A stretch of 64,000 bases of DNA. It comes from DASRIA01 sp963768885. GTDB lineage: Bacteria > Actinomycetota > Thermoleophilia > Solirubrobacterales > JBBDJG01. Below the pieces are notes generated by a model. That model did not search any database and was not told where the DNA came from. It saw only the letters and a list, made by a program, of their open reading frames with translations. Made by a program: the position numbers and the translations under genes. The stretch lies in assembly GCA_963768885.1 (NCBI GenBank), contig CAVYJN010000014.1, positions 62,001 to 126,000 on the forward strand, read 5' to 3'. Each line of letters opens with the position of its first letter. Position 1 is the stretch's first letter. Below, piece after piece: positions 25,326 to 34,403 of this stretch.

Positions 25326-26942
25326 ATGCGGGCCGGCGCTCTGATCAGGGCAGTTGTGGCCGTCGCCGCCGGGTGCCTCCTCTGCGTGGCGCCGGCACAG
25401 GCGGCGTTTCCCGGCGACAACGGCAGGCTCGTCGTTGCCGACAGCGCCTACAGCAACCAGGCGAACTACCAGCGCCTGTGGACCATGGCGTACGACGGCT
25501 CGAGTGCGCTCGTCGTTACGCCCGACAGTGTCAACAGCAGGGACCCCGCCTGGTCCGCCGACGGAGAGAAGATCGCGTTCTCGCGCTATGGCGGCCCGGA
25601 CAGCAGGGAAGACATCTGGACGATCGATGCCGATGGGGGCAACCCGCAAAAGCTGACCAGCATCTTCGGACAGGACCGCCAGCCGACGTGGTCGCCCGAC
25701 GGCTCCCGGATCGCGTTCCAGACGAACTGGGACGGCAATTTGGAGATCTATGTCGTGAACGCCGACGGCAGCGGCCTGCACAACATCACCAACGACATCG
25801 ACAGGGAGGACTTCTCACCGGTCTGGTCGCCGGACGGCACGAGGATCTCGTTCGTCTCGACCACGCGGAACAACTCCCCGAACGTCACACGCGCCTTCTT
25901 GATGGACCCGGACGGCGGCAACCGGGTGCAGCTGCCACAGACCAGCGTCGGCCGGATGGACTGGTCTCCGGACGGCGCGAAGCTTGCTTACTCCGAGAGC
26001 CATGACTGCGGTGGCGGCCAGTTCTGCGTTCAGATCCACGTCATGAATGCCGACGGGACGAACGATCAGGTCGTCGCTACCGGAGAAAGGCACTCCCCTC
26101 ACTGGTCGCCCGATGGAACGCAGTTCGTCTACAGGGTGGCATTCACGATCGGAACCATGAATGTCGACGGCACCAACGCGTATGACCATCCCTATCCAGG
26201 CGCCGGGCAGAAGTCCTGGGCCGACTGGCAGCCGCTCACCCCTGCCGCCATCAACCGCGGCCACCCGCGGCCGAAGGGCGCCACGCCGGTGCGGGTGCCG
26301 CTCGTGCCGGGCTTCAAGGCCTGCAGCGTGGGGCCGAACCCCCCGGCCAACTTCAACCGCAACCACGGCCCCCCACTGGAATACCTGTCGTGCAACCCGC
26401 CGCGCCTGCAGTCATCCACCCTCACGGTCGGGACCCCGGACGCGAACGGCAATCCCGCTGAGTCCGAGGGCTCCGTGACGCTGGCTACGGTGGTGGGCAA
26501 CCCCGCCACGCCGGCTGACGAGGCCGACGTGAATGTAGATGTCTCGATCACCGACGTTCGATGCAGCGGCTACAGCTTCGATTGCCGGGGGCCGGGGCTG
26601 GACTACGAAGGCAGCATGCTGCTCGACGTCGGCCTCCGGATCACCGACAAGCTGAACGGGCCCGCGCAGAACTTGTCGGCGACCGTCCAGGACACGGTCC
26701 TGCGGGCGCCGTTCACATGTGTGGCAACCGCGTCCTCGAGCGGCTCAACTTGCTCCCTCCACACCAGCGCGGACGCCGTGATCCCGGGGATGGTTCCCGA
26801 AGGAAAGCGCTCTGTGTGGGGGCTGGGCCAAGTCACGATCCTCGACTCGGGCTTGAACGGGACCGGCTACGCCAATTGTCCGCCGACGTGCGGCGACGGC
26901 GACGAGACGACATTCCTGCGGCAGGGTCTGTTCGTTCCCTGA
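25326..26942 (+). CDS. secreted TolB-like PD40 beta-propeller with a C-terminal HPRP-type domain
   Basis: A 538-residue exported protein. A signal peptide ends near APAQAA (about residue 27). Residues about 28-300 form a TolB-like propeller with PD40 repeats (WSADGEKIAFS, WSPDGSRIAFQ, WSPDGTRISFV, WSPDGAKLAYS, WSPDGTQFVY). From about residue 312 a separate domain begins HPRPKGATPVRVPLVPGF, continues with NHGPPLEYLSCNPP and LTVGTPDANG, and ends LRQGLFVP. The same domain is the whole mature part of the protein at 34404-35147. TAGGCT at 25313-25318 lies 7 bases before the ATG. Function unknown; probably extracellular binding. Confidence 0.83.
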   Translation: MRAGALIRAVVAVAAGCLLCVAPAQAAFPGDNGRLVVADSAYSNQANYQRLWTMAYDGSSALVVTPDSVNSRDPAWSADGEKIAFSRYGGPDSREDIWTIDADGGNPQKLTSIFGQDRQPTWSPDGSRIAFQTNWDGNLEIYVVNADGSGLHNITNDIDREDFSPVWSPDGTRISFVSTTRNNSPNVTRAFLMDPDGGNRVQLPQTSVGRMDWSPDGAKLAYSESHDCGGGQFCVQIHVMNADGTNDQVVATGERHSPHWSPDGTQFVYRVAFTIGTMNVDGTNAYDHPYPGAGQKSWADWQPLTPAAINRGHPRPKGATPVRVPLVPGFKACSVGPNPPANFNRNHGPPLEYLSCNPPRLQSSTLTVGTPDANGNPAESEGSVTLATVVGNPATPADEADVNVDVSITDVRCSGYSFDCRGPGLDYEGSMLLDVGLRITDKLNGPAQNLSATVQDTVLRAPFTCVATASSSGSTCSLHTSADAVIPGMVPEGKRSVWGLGQVTILDSGLNGTGYANCPPTCGDGDETTFLRQGLFVP

Positions 26943-26965
26943 GGGCTGTCGGCATTTGCCGGAAC

Positions 26966-26988
26966 GGCGGGCGGTCAGACCGCCCGCC
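26966..26988. terminator. convergent terminator hairpin
   Basis: A perfect 10-bp stem, GGCGGGCGGT / ACCGCCCGCC, with a CAG loop, lies between the ends of the converging TolB-like and repeat-protein genes. It has no T-run, as is common in high-GC actinobacteria. Confidence 0.7.
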
Positions 26989-27012
26989 CGTCCCGGTCAG
27001 GCTAGGTGAGCG

Positions 27013-28416
27013 TCACCTGTGGGAGCGCGACTCCCTCGCCTTTGCCCGCTTGCTGGACTTCTTGGCCTTCTTGGCCTTCTTCACCTTCGACTTCGCCCGC
27101 GGGTGCGACACCTGGTTGTCGCGCCCGGAGAGCTGGTTCGACTGCTCGTTCTCGAGACTGTTGTACACCTCGGCGTCGCCGCCGTTCGCGTACGCGTTGC
27201 CTCCGTACGAGCCGCCCTCGTAGTCGTCCTGGACGACCTGCGAGGGTCCGGCGTTGCCACCGGTGGCCGAGCCGCCGGCGCCACCTGTCGCGGTCGCCGA
27301 CTGCGTGTTCGTGGCGGTGTTGCTCTGGTGGCACTGGCCGTCACCGAACGCGTTGCCGGTGGCGAGCAGGTTGCAGATGGCTGAGTTGTTGAAGCCATCC
27401 CAGCCGTATCCGGACCCCGAGCTGTCGCGCCCGGAGATCTGGTTGGACTGCTCGTTCTCGAGGCTGTTGGACGCCTCGGCGTCGCCGCCGTTCGCGTACG
27501 CGTTGCCTCCGTACGAGCCACCTTCCGAGTCGTCACCGACGACCTGGACGGGTCCGGCGTTGCCACCGGTGGCCGTGCCGCCGGCGCCACCTGTCGCGGT
27601 CGCCGACTGCGTGTTCGTGGCGGTGTTCTCCTGCCTGCACTGGTTGGCGGCGTTGGTGTCGCCGGTCGCCAGCTGATTGCAGACGGCGGAGTTGTTGTTG
27701 CCTTCCCCGCTCTCCGAGGAGCTGTCGCGCCCGGAGATCTGGTCGGACTGCTCGTTCTCGAGGCTGTTGTCCGCCTCGGCGTCGCCGCCGTTCGCGTACG
27801 CGTTGCCTCCGTACGAGCCACCTTCCGAGTCGTCACCGACGACCTGGACGGGTCCGGCGTTGCCACCGATGGCCGAGCCGCCGGCGCCACCTGTCGCGGT
27901 CGCCGACTGCGTGTTCGTGGCCGTGTTGCTCTGGTGGCACTGGTCGTTGCCCTGCGTGTTGGCGGTCGCCAGTTGCTTGCAGACGTCGGAGTTGTTGTTG
28001 CCTTCCCCGACGTAGCTCTCCGAGGAGCTGTCGCGCCCGGAGATCTGGTTGGACTGCTCGTTCTCGAGGCTGTTGGACGCCTCGGCGTCGCCGCCGTTCG
28101 CGTACGCGTTGCCTCCGTAGGAGCCGCCCTCCGAGTGGTTACCGACAACCTGCACCGGTCCGGCGTTGCCACCGGTGGCAGTGCCGCCGGCGCCACCTGT
28201 CGCGGTCGCCGACTGCGTGTTCGTGGCGGTGTTCTCCTGCCTGCACTGGTTCGCGGCGTTGGTGTTACCGGTCGCCAGCTGGTTGCAGACGGCGGAGTTG
28301 TTGCCCGTCGGGAGCGTCAGCATCCCGGCGCCGTTGGCCGCCGCTGCCCCCGCGGGGAATGTCATCGCAGCGGCGATTCCCCAAGCCAGGGCACCTAGCT
28401 TGATTCGATATTGCAT
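27013..28416 (-). CDS. secreted protein with four 100-residue Asn/Gly/Thr-rich repeats and a basic tail
   Basis: A 467-residue protein I do not recognise. A signal peptide (LGALAWGIAAAMTFPAGAAA) is followed by four tandem repeats of 100-102 residues. Each has a Cys pair (VCNQLATG...NQC), an NTATNTQSATATGGAGG stretch, GGSYGGNAYANGGDAE, and NSLENEQSNQISGRD. After the last repeat comes a highly basic tail rich in KKAKK. Composition and alternating polar/small residues suggest an extracellular beta-solenoid or amyloid-like fibre; the tail could bind cell wall or polyanions. The ATG at 28416 has an AGAGG-type ribosome site. The next gene upstream encodes a related single-repeat protein. Confidence 0.75.
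   Translation of the reverse strand: MQYRIKLGALAWGIAAAMTFPAGAAAANGAGMLTLPTGNNSAVCNQLATGNTNAANQCRQENTATNTQSATATGGAGGTATGGNAGPVQVVGNHSEGGSYGGNAYANGGDAEASNSLENEQSNQISGRDSSSESYVGEGNNNSDVCKQLATANTQGNDQCHQSNTATNTQSATATGGAGGSAIGGNAGPVQVVGDDSEGGSYGGNAYANGGDAEADNSLENEQSDQISGRDSSSESGEGNNNSAVCNQLATGDTNAANQCRQENTATNTQSATATGGAGGTATGGNAGPVQVVGDDSEGGSYGGNAYANGGDAEASNSLENEQSNQISGRDSSGSGYGWDGFNNSAICNLLATGNAFGDGQCHQSNTATNTQSATATGGAGGSATGGNAGPSQVVQDDYEGGSYGGNAYANGGDAEVYNSLENEQSNQLSGRDNQVSHPRAKSKVKKAKKAKKSSKRAKARESRSHR
27121..28330 (-). repeat. in-frame tandem DNA repeat, four units of 300-306 bp
   Basis: Equivalent points of the units fall at 27121, 27427, 27727 and 28033, so spacings are 306, 300 and 306 bp. 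The units are near-identical over long stretches at the DNA level, which indicates recent duplication or gene conversion. They code for the repeats of the surrounding protein. Confidence 0.9.
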
Positions 28417-28502
28417 GGTGATTCCTCTCGTGCTTCGAGTTCTCACTGATGCCGGGCGTCAAAGGGCCCCCGGCGCGGCCCGGAATCACAAGCCGGTGTC
28501 GG

Positions 28503-29372
28503 CTAGCCGGGCAACTCGATCGGAGGAACGTACGCCGACGGTCTCCAGGGGACCGCAGGCGCGCGAAAAGCCTTGAAGCGGTGGTTCGGAAGCGCGATCG
28601 ACGCCCCCAGCACCGCGAGCAGGAGCAGTAACAGTCCGGTACCGGCGCCCCCGGAGCCGCTCAGGAGGCTGAAGAAAGGATTCTGGCTGGGCGACTGGCC
28701 GCCGTGTCCCGGCAGACCACGGTCCAACGGCGAGGCCTTCCCGGTTTCGTGGCCGCTGCGCTCGTTCGCCTCCCGTCGGGTGACGCGACCTGCGGTGCCC
28801 GACTCGACGTGCCTGCGGGACCGAGCGTGGTTCGTTCGAGCCGCTGCGCGGTCCGAGCCCCGCTCTTTGGTGCGCTCGCGCACGAAGGTGTCCTGGCCGC
28901 CCGATTCGAACGTGCCGTTACCGCTGAGGCGGGACCCGGAGCCGTCACGCCCGGAGCTCTGACTCGACTGGTTGTTCTCGAGGCTGTTGTGCGACTCGGC
29001 GCGGCCGCCGTTCGCATAGGCGTCGCCTCCGTCCGAGCCCCCACCGGCGACCTGCGAGGGACCGGCGTTTCCACCGGTCGCGCTGCCCCCGGCGCCTCCG
29101 GTCGCGGTCGCGGTCTGCGTGCTGGTGGCGGTGTTGCTCTGCGGTGCGGTGGGCGCGGGCTGGCTGTCAGGTGGCGCGGCCGCGTCGCCGTAGCTCGTGG
29201 GAGGCGAGCCGGCGGTCGTCGCCGACGGCACGGTGTCGGCGGCGCGGGCAGGCATTGCCGCGAGTGCAGCGACAAGCAACGCTACCGCGGCTGCGATCGC
29301 CCGAACGATCCACCTTCTTGCTGCGTTCGGAGACCCATTCCCAAGCCCTATGCCTGAAACTGACACCGACAC
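28503..29372 (-). CDS. secreted, C-terminally anchored single-repeat relative of the neighbouring protein
   Basis: About 289 residues. An N-terminal signal (IVRAIAAAVALLVAALAAMPARA) precedes a Pro/Thr linker, then one copy of the module found four times next door (NTATSTQTATATGGAGG, GGDAYANGGRAESHNSLEN, SSGRDGSG). A charged Arg/Glu/His-rich spacer follows. A C-terminal membrane segment (GTGLLLLLLAVLGASIAL) with a basic cytoplasmic end should anchor the protein. It could be the surface anchor or nucleator for the repeat protein; that is inference. The start is uncertain: GTG at 29372, or the in-frame GTG at 29366. Confidence 0.7.
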   Translation of the reverse strand: MSVSVSGIGLGNGSPNAARRWIVRAIAAAVALLVAALAAMPARAADTVPSATTAGSPPTSYGDAAAPPDSQPAPTAPQSNTATSTQTATATGGAGGSATGGNAGPSQVAGGGSDGGDAYANGGRAESHNSLENNQSSQSSGRDGSGSRLSGNGTFESGGQDTFVRERTKERGSDRAAARTNHARSRRHVESGTAGRVTRREANERSGHETGKASPLDRGLPGHGGQSPSQNPFFSLLSGSGGAGTGLLLLLLAVLGASIALPNHRFKAFRAPAVPWRPSAYVPPIELPG

Positions 29373-29456
29373 CCCCTCGGAGTGAGCGAAACCTCGCAGG
29401 CAGGCGCACCAGCGTCAATCGAATACTTGTCGATGTTCGATGGAAAGCCTTATGCG

Positions 29457-29493
29457 CCCGGAAGTCGGGGTTCGAGTCCCTGCTCCGCAGCCT
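29457..29493 (+). repeat. att-like repeat copy 3 (tRNA-Gln 3' fragment)
   Basis: Thirty-seven bases are identical to positions 13795-13831 of the tRNA-Gln locus, ending GCAGCCT. This is the outer boundary of the tandem islands. The core genome appears to resume with the small gene whose stop codon lies 6 bases further on. Confidence 0.9.
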
Positions 29494-29499
29494 GAATTC

Positions 29500-29652
29500 C
29501 TACGCGCGCTCGCGGCGCAAGCGCCAGCCGGCTACCGCGCCGAGCACCAGCCCGGCCTCGGGCGCGAGCGGTATGTCGGTCGTCAGGCCGATCAGGATGC
29601 CCAGCGCCAGTCCGGTCAGCGCACCGAGGACGATCGCGCTTCCGGCGCTCAT
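29500..29652 (-). CDS. 50-residue small membrane protein
   Basis: A short gene reading MSAGSAIVLGALTGLALG and on to a basic end WRLRRERA. It has two hydrophobic Gly/Ala-rich segments separated by a TTDIPLAPEAG loop, so it is probably a two-helix membrane hairpin. There is no strong ribosome site. In the ancestral arrangement it would have lain directly beyond tRNA-Gln. Family unknown. Confidence 0.5.
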   Translation of the reverse strand: MSAGSAIVLGALTGLALGILIGLTTDIPLAPEAGLVLGAVAGWRLRRERA

Positions 29653-29679
29653 GCAACCGCAGCGATCGTCACCGCGTGC

Positions 29680-31966
29680 CTAGACCGGAGCCGGCGCGGA
29701 GTGCTGCTCCTGTCCCGGTTCCGGCTCGCCCGCGGCGGTGTCGTGGTCCGCCTGTCCGAATGCCGCGGCCGCGTCGCCCTCCGTGCCGATCCGCGGAAGC
29801 CACTCGAGCCACTTCGGCAGGTACCAGTTCCAGTCGCCGAGTATGCGCATCGATGCGGGTAGGAGGATCGCGCGGACGATCGTCGCGTCTATCAGCACGG
29901 CCACCGCAAGCCCGACCCCGAGCTCTTTCAGGTCGAGGAAGCTGAGTGTCGCGAAGACCGCGAACACGCCGACCATCACGACCGCGGCGCTGGTCACGGT
30001 GCTCGCTGTTTGCGTGATCCCTTGCCGAACCGCCTCGTCCGTCGGCATGCCTCGATCGTGCAGCTCTCGCACGCGCGAGAGGATGAACACGTGGTAGTCC
30101 ATCGACAGGCCGAACAGGATCACGAACAGGAACAGCGGCAACCATGAGGCCACCCCGCCGTTCGAGGTGAACCCGAGCAGGGACTCGCCGTTCCCGTTCT
30201 GGAAGACGAGCACGAGCACCCCGTAGGCGGCCCCCACGGAGAGCAGGTTGAGCAGGATCGCCTTGATCGGGATCACGATCGAGCGGAAGGTGACGAGGAA
30301 CAGGACGAACGCGAGCCCGAACACGAAGGCGAAGATCAGAGGCAGCCGGCTGTTGAGCTGATCCCTGAAGTCCACCGAGGCCGCCGCGTCTCCGGTGACG
30401 TTGACGCTCGTCCCCTCGACATCGCCCATCGTCCCGGGGACGATCTCGTCCCGGATCTCGTTGAGGGCGTTGGTGGACGGTGCGTCGGTGCCGGTGCCGG
30501 GGGTCGCGACATCGATCTTCGCGACCGTCCCATCCTCGCTGTAGGTGATGTCGGGGCCGGGAGGGTAGATCGACGCCTGAAGCTGGCGGCGCAGATAGTC
30601 GATCCCGGCCGCGGCGTCGCCGGAGCGCACGTCGTCCGCCTTCACGACGACCGTCGCGGTCACCCCCTCGGTCGGGAACACCTGCTTGATCCGGTTGTAG
30701 GTCTTGATCACGGCGAGATCCTGCGGCAGGTCGTCGACGCCCGTGACGACGGTCTTCAGATTGGCCGCGGGAATCGCGAGCGCGAGCAGCGCCCCGCCCC
30801 CCAGCAGCAGCGCCAGCACCGGGCGCCTCATCACGCGATCGATGATCGCCGGCCAGAAACGGGGCTCTCTGGCGGCGCGCCGACGTCCCAGGAAGGGAAC
30901 TGCGTCCCTTCTCGACCCGGTCTCCGAGCCAGGACAACATCGCCGGGAGGACGGTCAGTGACGCGAGCATCGCGATCGCGACAACGAGGATCGTCCCGAC
31001 GGCGAACGCGATGAAGGTCTTGTCACCGCTGATCAACATGCCCGCCATCGCGGTGATCACGGTCAGCCCGGAGATCAGCACGGCACGGCCCGAGGTCGCG
31101 GCGGCGATCTGCAGCGCGTCCTCCGGGCTTCGACCGGCGGCGCGCTCCTCGCGCTCGCGTCGCAGGTAGAAGAGCGAGTAGTCCACGCCGACAGCGAGTC
31201 CGATCATCAGGATCACGGCGGAGAGGTTGTCGTCGACGGGGAACAGCTGGCTCGGGATCCCGACCAGCATCAGCGCGGCGATCACGGAGGTGATCCCGAT
31301 CAACAGCGGTATCCCGGCGGCCACCAGCGAGCCGAACGTGAGGATCAGGATGATCAGCGTGACCGGGATCGAGAGCTCACCCGCCTTGGCGAGGTCCTCG
31401 TTGACCGTCTCGTTTACCGCCTTGTTGGCGCTCGCGTCGCCGAACTGCTCGATCAGAAGGCTCGGATGCCGGGCCTGGACGCCGTCGACCGCGGAGAGGA
31501 CCGGATCGACGCGGTCCGCGGTCTCGTCGGAGCTGCCCGCGATCTCGAACTTCACCAGCGCCGCGCGGCGATCGATGGCGACATCGCCGCCTCCGCCCAG
31601 GGGCGACTGGATCTTCCTGACGTACTGCACACCGGAGAGCCGGCGCGTGGTGTCCTGGATCGCGGCGCGGAACCCGGGGTCGTCGATCGTGAGCTCGCGG
31701 CTCTGCACGAAGACGGCCTCGCTGGTCGGCCGCAACCCGGCCTGGTCGAGCGCCTGCTCGGCGCGGTGGGACTCGCCGTAGAACCCGTCCACGTCCGAGA
31801 TCTTGTTCTGGCTGATCGTCATCCCCGCCACGATGGCGACGATCACGAACCCGAACCAGCCGAGGATCGCGGCCTTGCGATGGGTCGCGCTCCATCGCCC
31901 CATCCGGCCGGCCAGGTTGGTCCGTGGATTGGAGGAGGTGGACGGCAAGCAGGCCGACCCTAACAC
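29680..31966 (-). pseudogene. MMPL/RND-family membrane transporter with a one-base frameshift
   Basis: Large membrane exporter, about 762 residues once joined, with the MMPL layout: two halves, each a membrane helix, a large external domain and a five-helix block. The first half has the GLAVGVDYSLFYLRREREE motif, the second FGLSMDYHVFILSRVRELHD, the proton-relay segments of this family. The frame breaks between the halves at about 30898-30903, where one extra A in CGCAGTTCC separates GDRVEKGR from VPFLGRRRAA. Actinobacterial relatives export lipids or drugs. The start may be GTG 31966 or TTG 31948. Confidence 0.82.
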
Positions 31967-32110
31967 CCGCCGCTCGCCGGGTCCAGCGGGGTGTCAGACA
32001 GTGTTCGCCGCGCCGCCGACAAGTGTTCGATTGACGTCGTGACACCTGCGTGCAAGTCTCGCGCGAGAGAGGGAGCGCGCGAAGTGGGTTCGCGCGCGTG
32101 GGGCTGGTAC

Positions 32111-32659
32111 ATGGTCAAACCGACGCAGGGTCTATCGGCGGTTCCCCTGTTTCTTGCCGTGGCGGCGCTCGCGGCGGCGAGCGGGAGCATCGGATTGGCT
32201 GCCGGCGGCTCGGGCGCCTCGAATCAGCCCACCAAGCCGAGCGCCAAGGTTCGAGAGTCTGCCAACGAGCACGCCAGAAACGATGCTCCGAAGTACGCGC
32301 GAGTCGAGGGACCGGTGACAACCCTCGCGCCGGCGGGTGATCCCTCCGGCAAGGACGTTGGCTCATCCAGTGCGTTGTGCCCCTCCGGAATGCGCGTCAT
32401 CTCGGGCGGCTATCAAACGCTTACCGGCGGTGGCGAGACCTTCTACAGCGACGCACTCACAAATGGTCGCGCCGGCTGGGCCGTCGGCGCCGCAAACGAC
32501 CTTGCCACATCCGGAACGGTGCAGGCCTTCGCGTACTGCGTTCGCTCGGGCAACGCGATGCCCAGTCGTCGCACGCTCGCAAAGCAGCGCGAAGCCGTCA
32601 GGCGGCAGATGAAGAGTCTCGGCAGCAAGTACAGGGCACTCCGCGCCGCGCAGCTCTGA
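32111..32659 (+). CDS. secreted protein with a two-cysteine CPSG-type domain
   Basis: A 182-residue exported protein. The signal segment is VPLFLAVAALAAASGSIGLAAGG. The mature part contains ALCPSGMRVISGGYQTL and later QAFAYCVRSG, a pattern seen in many uncharacterised actinobacterial secreted proteins: a Cys, a GGG-like turn, a W, then AYC. The two Cys residues probably form a disulfide. A Lys/Arg-rich C-terminal tail follows. The ATG at 32111 fits the signal peptide; a longer frame from 31991 is less likely. No function can be assigned. Confidence 0.65.
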   Translation: MVKPTQGLSAVPLFLAVAALAAASGSIGLAAGGSGASNQPTKPSAKVRESANEHARNDAPKYARVEGPVTTLAPAGDPSGKDVGSSSALCPSGMRVISGGYQTLTGGGETFYSDALTNGRAGWAVGAANDLATSGTVQAFAYCVRSGNAMPSRRTLAKQREAVRRQMKSLGSKYRALRAAQL

Positions 32660-32707
32660 GACCCGGCGCCGCCGGCCACTCCTCACGCGTGCCGACGTCG
32701 TGCCCGG

Positions 32708-34348
32708 TCACGGGCTCGCCTGCCGATCGTCGGTGACGTTGAAGCTGAACATCATGCCGCTCTCGTGGTGCTCTGCGATGTGGCAGTGAGCCATCCAGAT
32801 GCCGGCGTTGGTGACGTCGAGCAGGATGTCGACGGTCTCGCCCGTGCGCACCAGCACCGTGTCCTTCCAGACCAGGTTGGGCTCGACGACACCGTCGCGG
32901 CCCAGGACCAGGAAACGGCCGGCGCCGTGGACGTGGAACGGGTGGTGCATCGGGTGGTCTCCGGCCATCTCGTTGAGCAGCCGGATCTTCACCTGGTCCC
33001 CGACCCGGAACTGCCAGTCGATCGCCGCGTTCTCGGCGCCCGTCTCGCGGTCGATCAGCTTCCAGCGCATGTTCGCCGGGTTCGTGATCCGGTTGACCTC
33101 GACCATGTCGTCCTCCCACTCGATGCCGTCCGTCGCGGCGTGGTCGTGGCCTTCGTGGGCATCTTCGTGGTGGTGCTCGTGCGAGTGTCCCCCTCCTCCG
33201 GCTTCGGACACGAGCCCGGCGGGAAGCAGCTTCATGCCGCACTTCGGGCAGTGCCCGGGCTCCGCGCTGACGACCTCCGGGTGCATCGGGCAGGTGTAGG
33301 CGGCGGGGCCCTCTCCTTCGAGCGCTCCCATGTCCATCTCGGCGATGAACGCGAGCGTCTTGTCGGGCGCCGCCTCCAGGTACGGGCCGATCCGCTCCCG
33401 CTCCGCGACCATGTCCGCGTTGCTGCGCAGAGCCTCGAACCGGTCGGTCAGCGAGGGCTCGACCTCTGCCTCGCTCACGCTGATCGCGGCCAGCGGGTAG
33501 ACCCGGTCCGGCGTGCGGTGCTCGAGCGTCAGCTCTCCCGGCCGCTCGAACAGCACGTCGACCACCACGCGCTCGGACGGCGCGAGAATGACCTCTTCGA
33601 CGAACCGCTCGTGCTCGACACGGCCGCTGTCGCCGCCGACCAGCTTCATCCGCGCCCCCGGGACCACGACCTTGAAGACCCGTGTGTTGGCGGTATTGGT
33701 GAGGTAGAACCGGACGACCTCGCCGCGCCGGGCGGCCAGCGAGAGGTCCGTCTCGCCGCCCACCAGGAGCACGTCGCCGAACCGGCCCATCGCCGAGTAG
33801 TTCGTCCCGGCGCGGCTGAACGGAGCGACCTTGCCGTCCTCCAGCAGGATGTCGTCGAGTGTCAGGAGGACCTCGCGGTGCGCCGGCGGCCAGTAGTCGG
33901 GATCGGCCGGCTCGACGAGCACGTTGCCGTACAGCCCCATCTCCTGGCCGTAGTCCTCGCGGATGTGCGGGTGATACCAGTAGAGACCGGGGTCCGGGAA
34001 GGTGATGCGCGCCGAGAACTTCTCGCCCACCGCCATCGGCTGCTGGGTCTGATGGGTTCCGTCGTAGCGGTTCTCGAGCCGCAGCCCGTGCCAGTGGACC
34101 GTGGCTTCCGTGTCGCCCCGGTTCTCGACGTCGACGACGACCTCCGAGCCTTCCTGCACGCGCAAGGTCGGTCCGGGGATCGAGCCGTTGTAGGCCAGCA
34201 TCCGCACCGTGGTGTCGCCCAGCCGCTTCGCGACGGGGGCGATCCGAAGGTCGAAGCGGTCGCCGTCCGAAAGCTCGACCGGCTGGGAGGGACGCGCCTC
34301 CGGCAGGCCCGCTGTTTGCGTGGGGAAGTGGTCGGGTCTGGTGCTCAT
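32708..34348 (-). CDS. multicopper oxidase with inserted heavy-metal-binding module
   Basis: A 546-residue copper enzyme of the laccase/CueO-like family. The type 2/3 sites appear as VHWHGLR (about 83) and WYHPHIRED (about 125). The type 1 and remaining type 3 ligands are in HPMHHPFHVHG (about 468) and MAHCHIAEHHESGM (about 519), so the trinuclear and blue-copper centres look complete. At about residue 350 a short module is inserted, YTCPMHPEVVS...HCPKCGMKLLP, the heavy-metal-binding domain seen in copper proteins, followed by a His-rich loop (HSHEHHHEDAHEGHDH). No signal peptide is evident. A role in copper or manganese oxidation or detoxification is likely. Confidence 0.88.
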   Translation of the reverse strand: MSTRPDHFPTQTAGLPEARPSQPVELSDGDRFDLRIAPVAKRLGDTTVRMLAYNGSIPGPTLRVQEGSEVVVDVENRGDTEATVHWHGLRLENRYDGTHQTQQPMAVGEKFSARITFPDPGLYWYHPHIREDYGQEMGLYGNVLVEPADPDYWPPAHREVLLTLDDILLEDGKVAPFSRAGTNYSAMGRFGDVLLVGGETDLSLAARRGEVVRFYLTNTANTRVFKVVVPGARMKLVGGDSGRVEHERFVEEVILAPSERVVVDVLFERPGELTLEHRTPDRVYPLAAISVSEAEVEPSLTDRFEALRSNADMVAERERIGPYLEAAPDKTLAFIAEMDMGALEGEGPAAYTCPMHPEVVSAEPGHCPKCGMKLLPAGLVSEAGGGGHSHEHHHEDAHEGHDHAATDGIEWEDDMVEVNRITNPANMRWKLIDRETGAENAAIDWQFRVGDQVKIRLLNEMAGDHPMHHPFHVHGAGRFLVLGRDGVVEPNLVWKDTVLVRTGETVDILLDVTNAGIWMAHCHIAEHHESGMMFSFNVTDDRQASP

Positions 34349-34403
34349 CCGACCTCGACCCCGCGCGCCTGAAGCTCCGAGTCCAAGGGCCGCGAGTCTA
34401 GCG

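Larger units (their letters stand above)
22184..29493 (+). mobile_element. tRNA-associated genomic island B (about 7.3 kb)
   Basis: The segment lies between the second and third copies of the tRNA-Gln 3' fragment. It carries a cyclase-NB-ARC regulator, a TolB-like secreted protein and two related secreted repeat proteins. No recombinase is visible. Tandem position with island A suggests repeated use of the same attachment site. Confidence 0.65.

Noticed and set aside
21575..25420. Very long open frame on the minus strand opposite the cyclase-NB-ARC gene (also 316-2109 minus and others)
   Set aside because: High-GC third positions leave antisense frames open by chance. Composition is Arg/Ala/Gly-rich with no domain, while the opposite strand has clear domains.
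27121..28330. Regular direct repeats that might suggest a CRISPR array
   Set aside because: The units are 300-306 bp, in frame and coding, with no short repeat/unique spacer alternation and no cas genes nearby.
13829..29493. An integrase or transposase inside the tRNA-linked islands
   Set aside because: All credible genes were read on both strands; none shows tyrosine or serine recombinase or DDE motifs.
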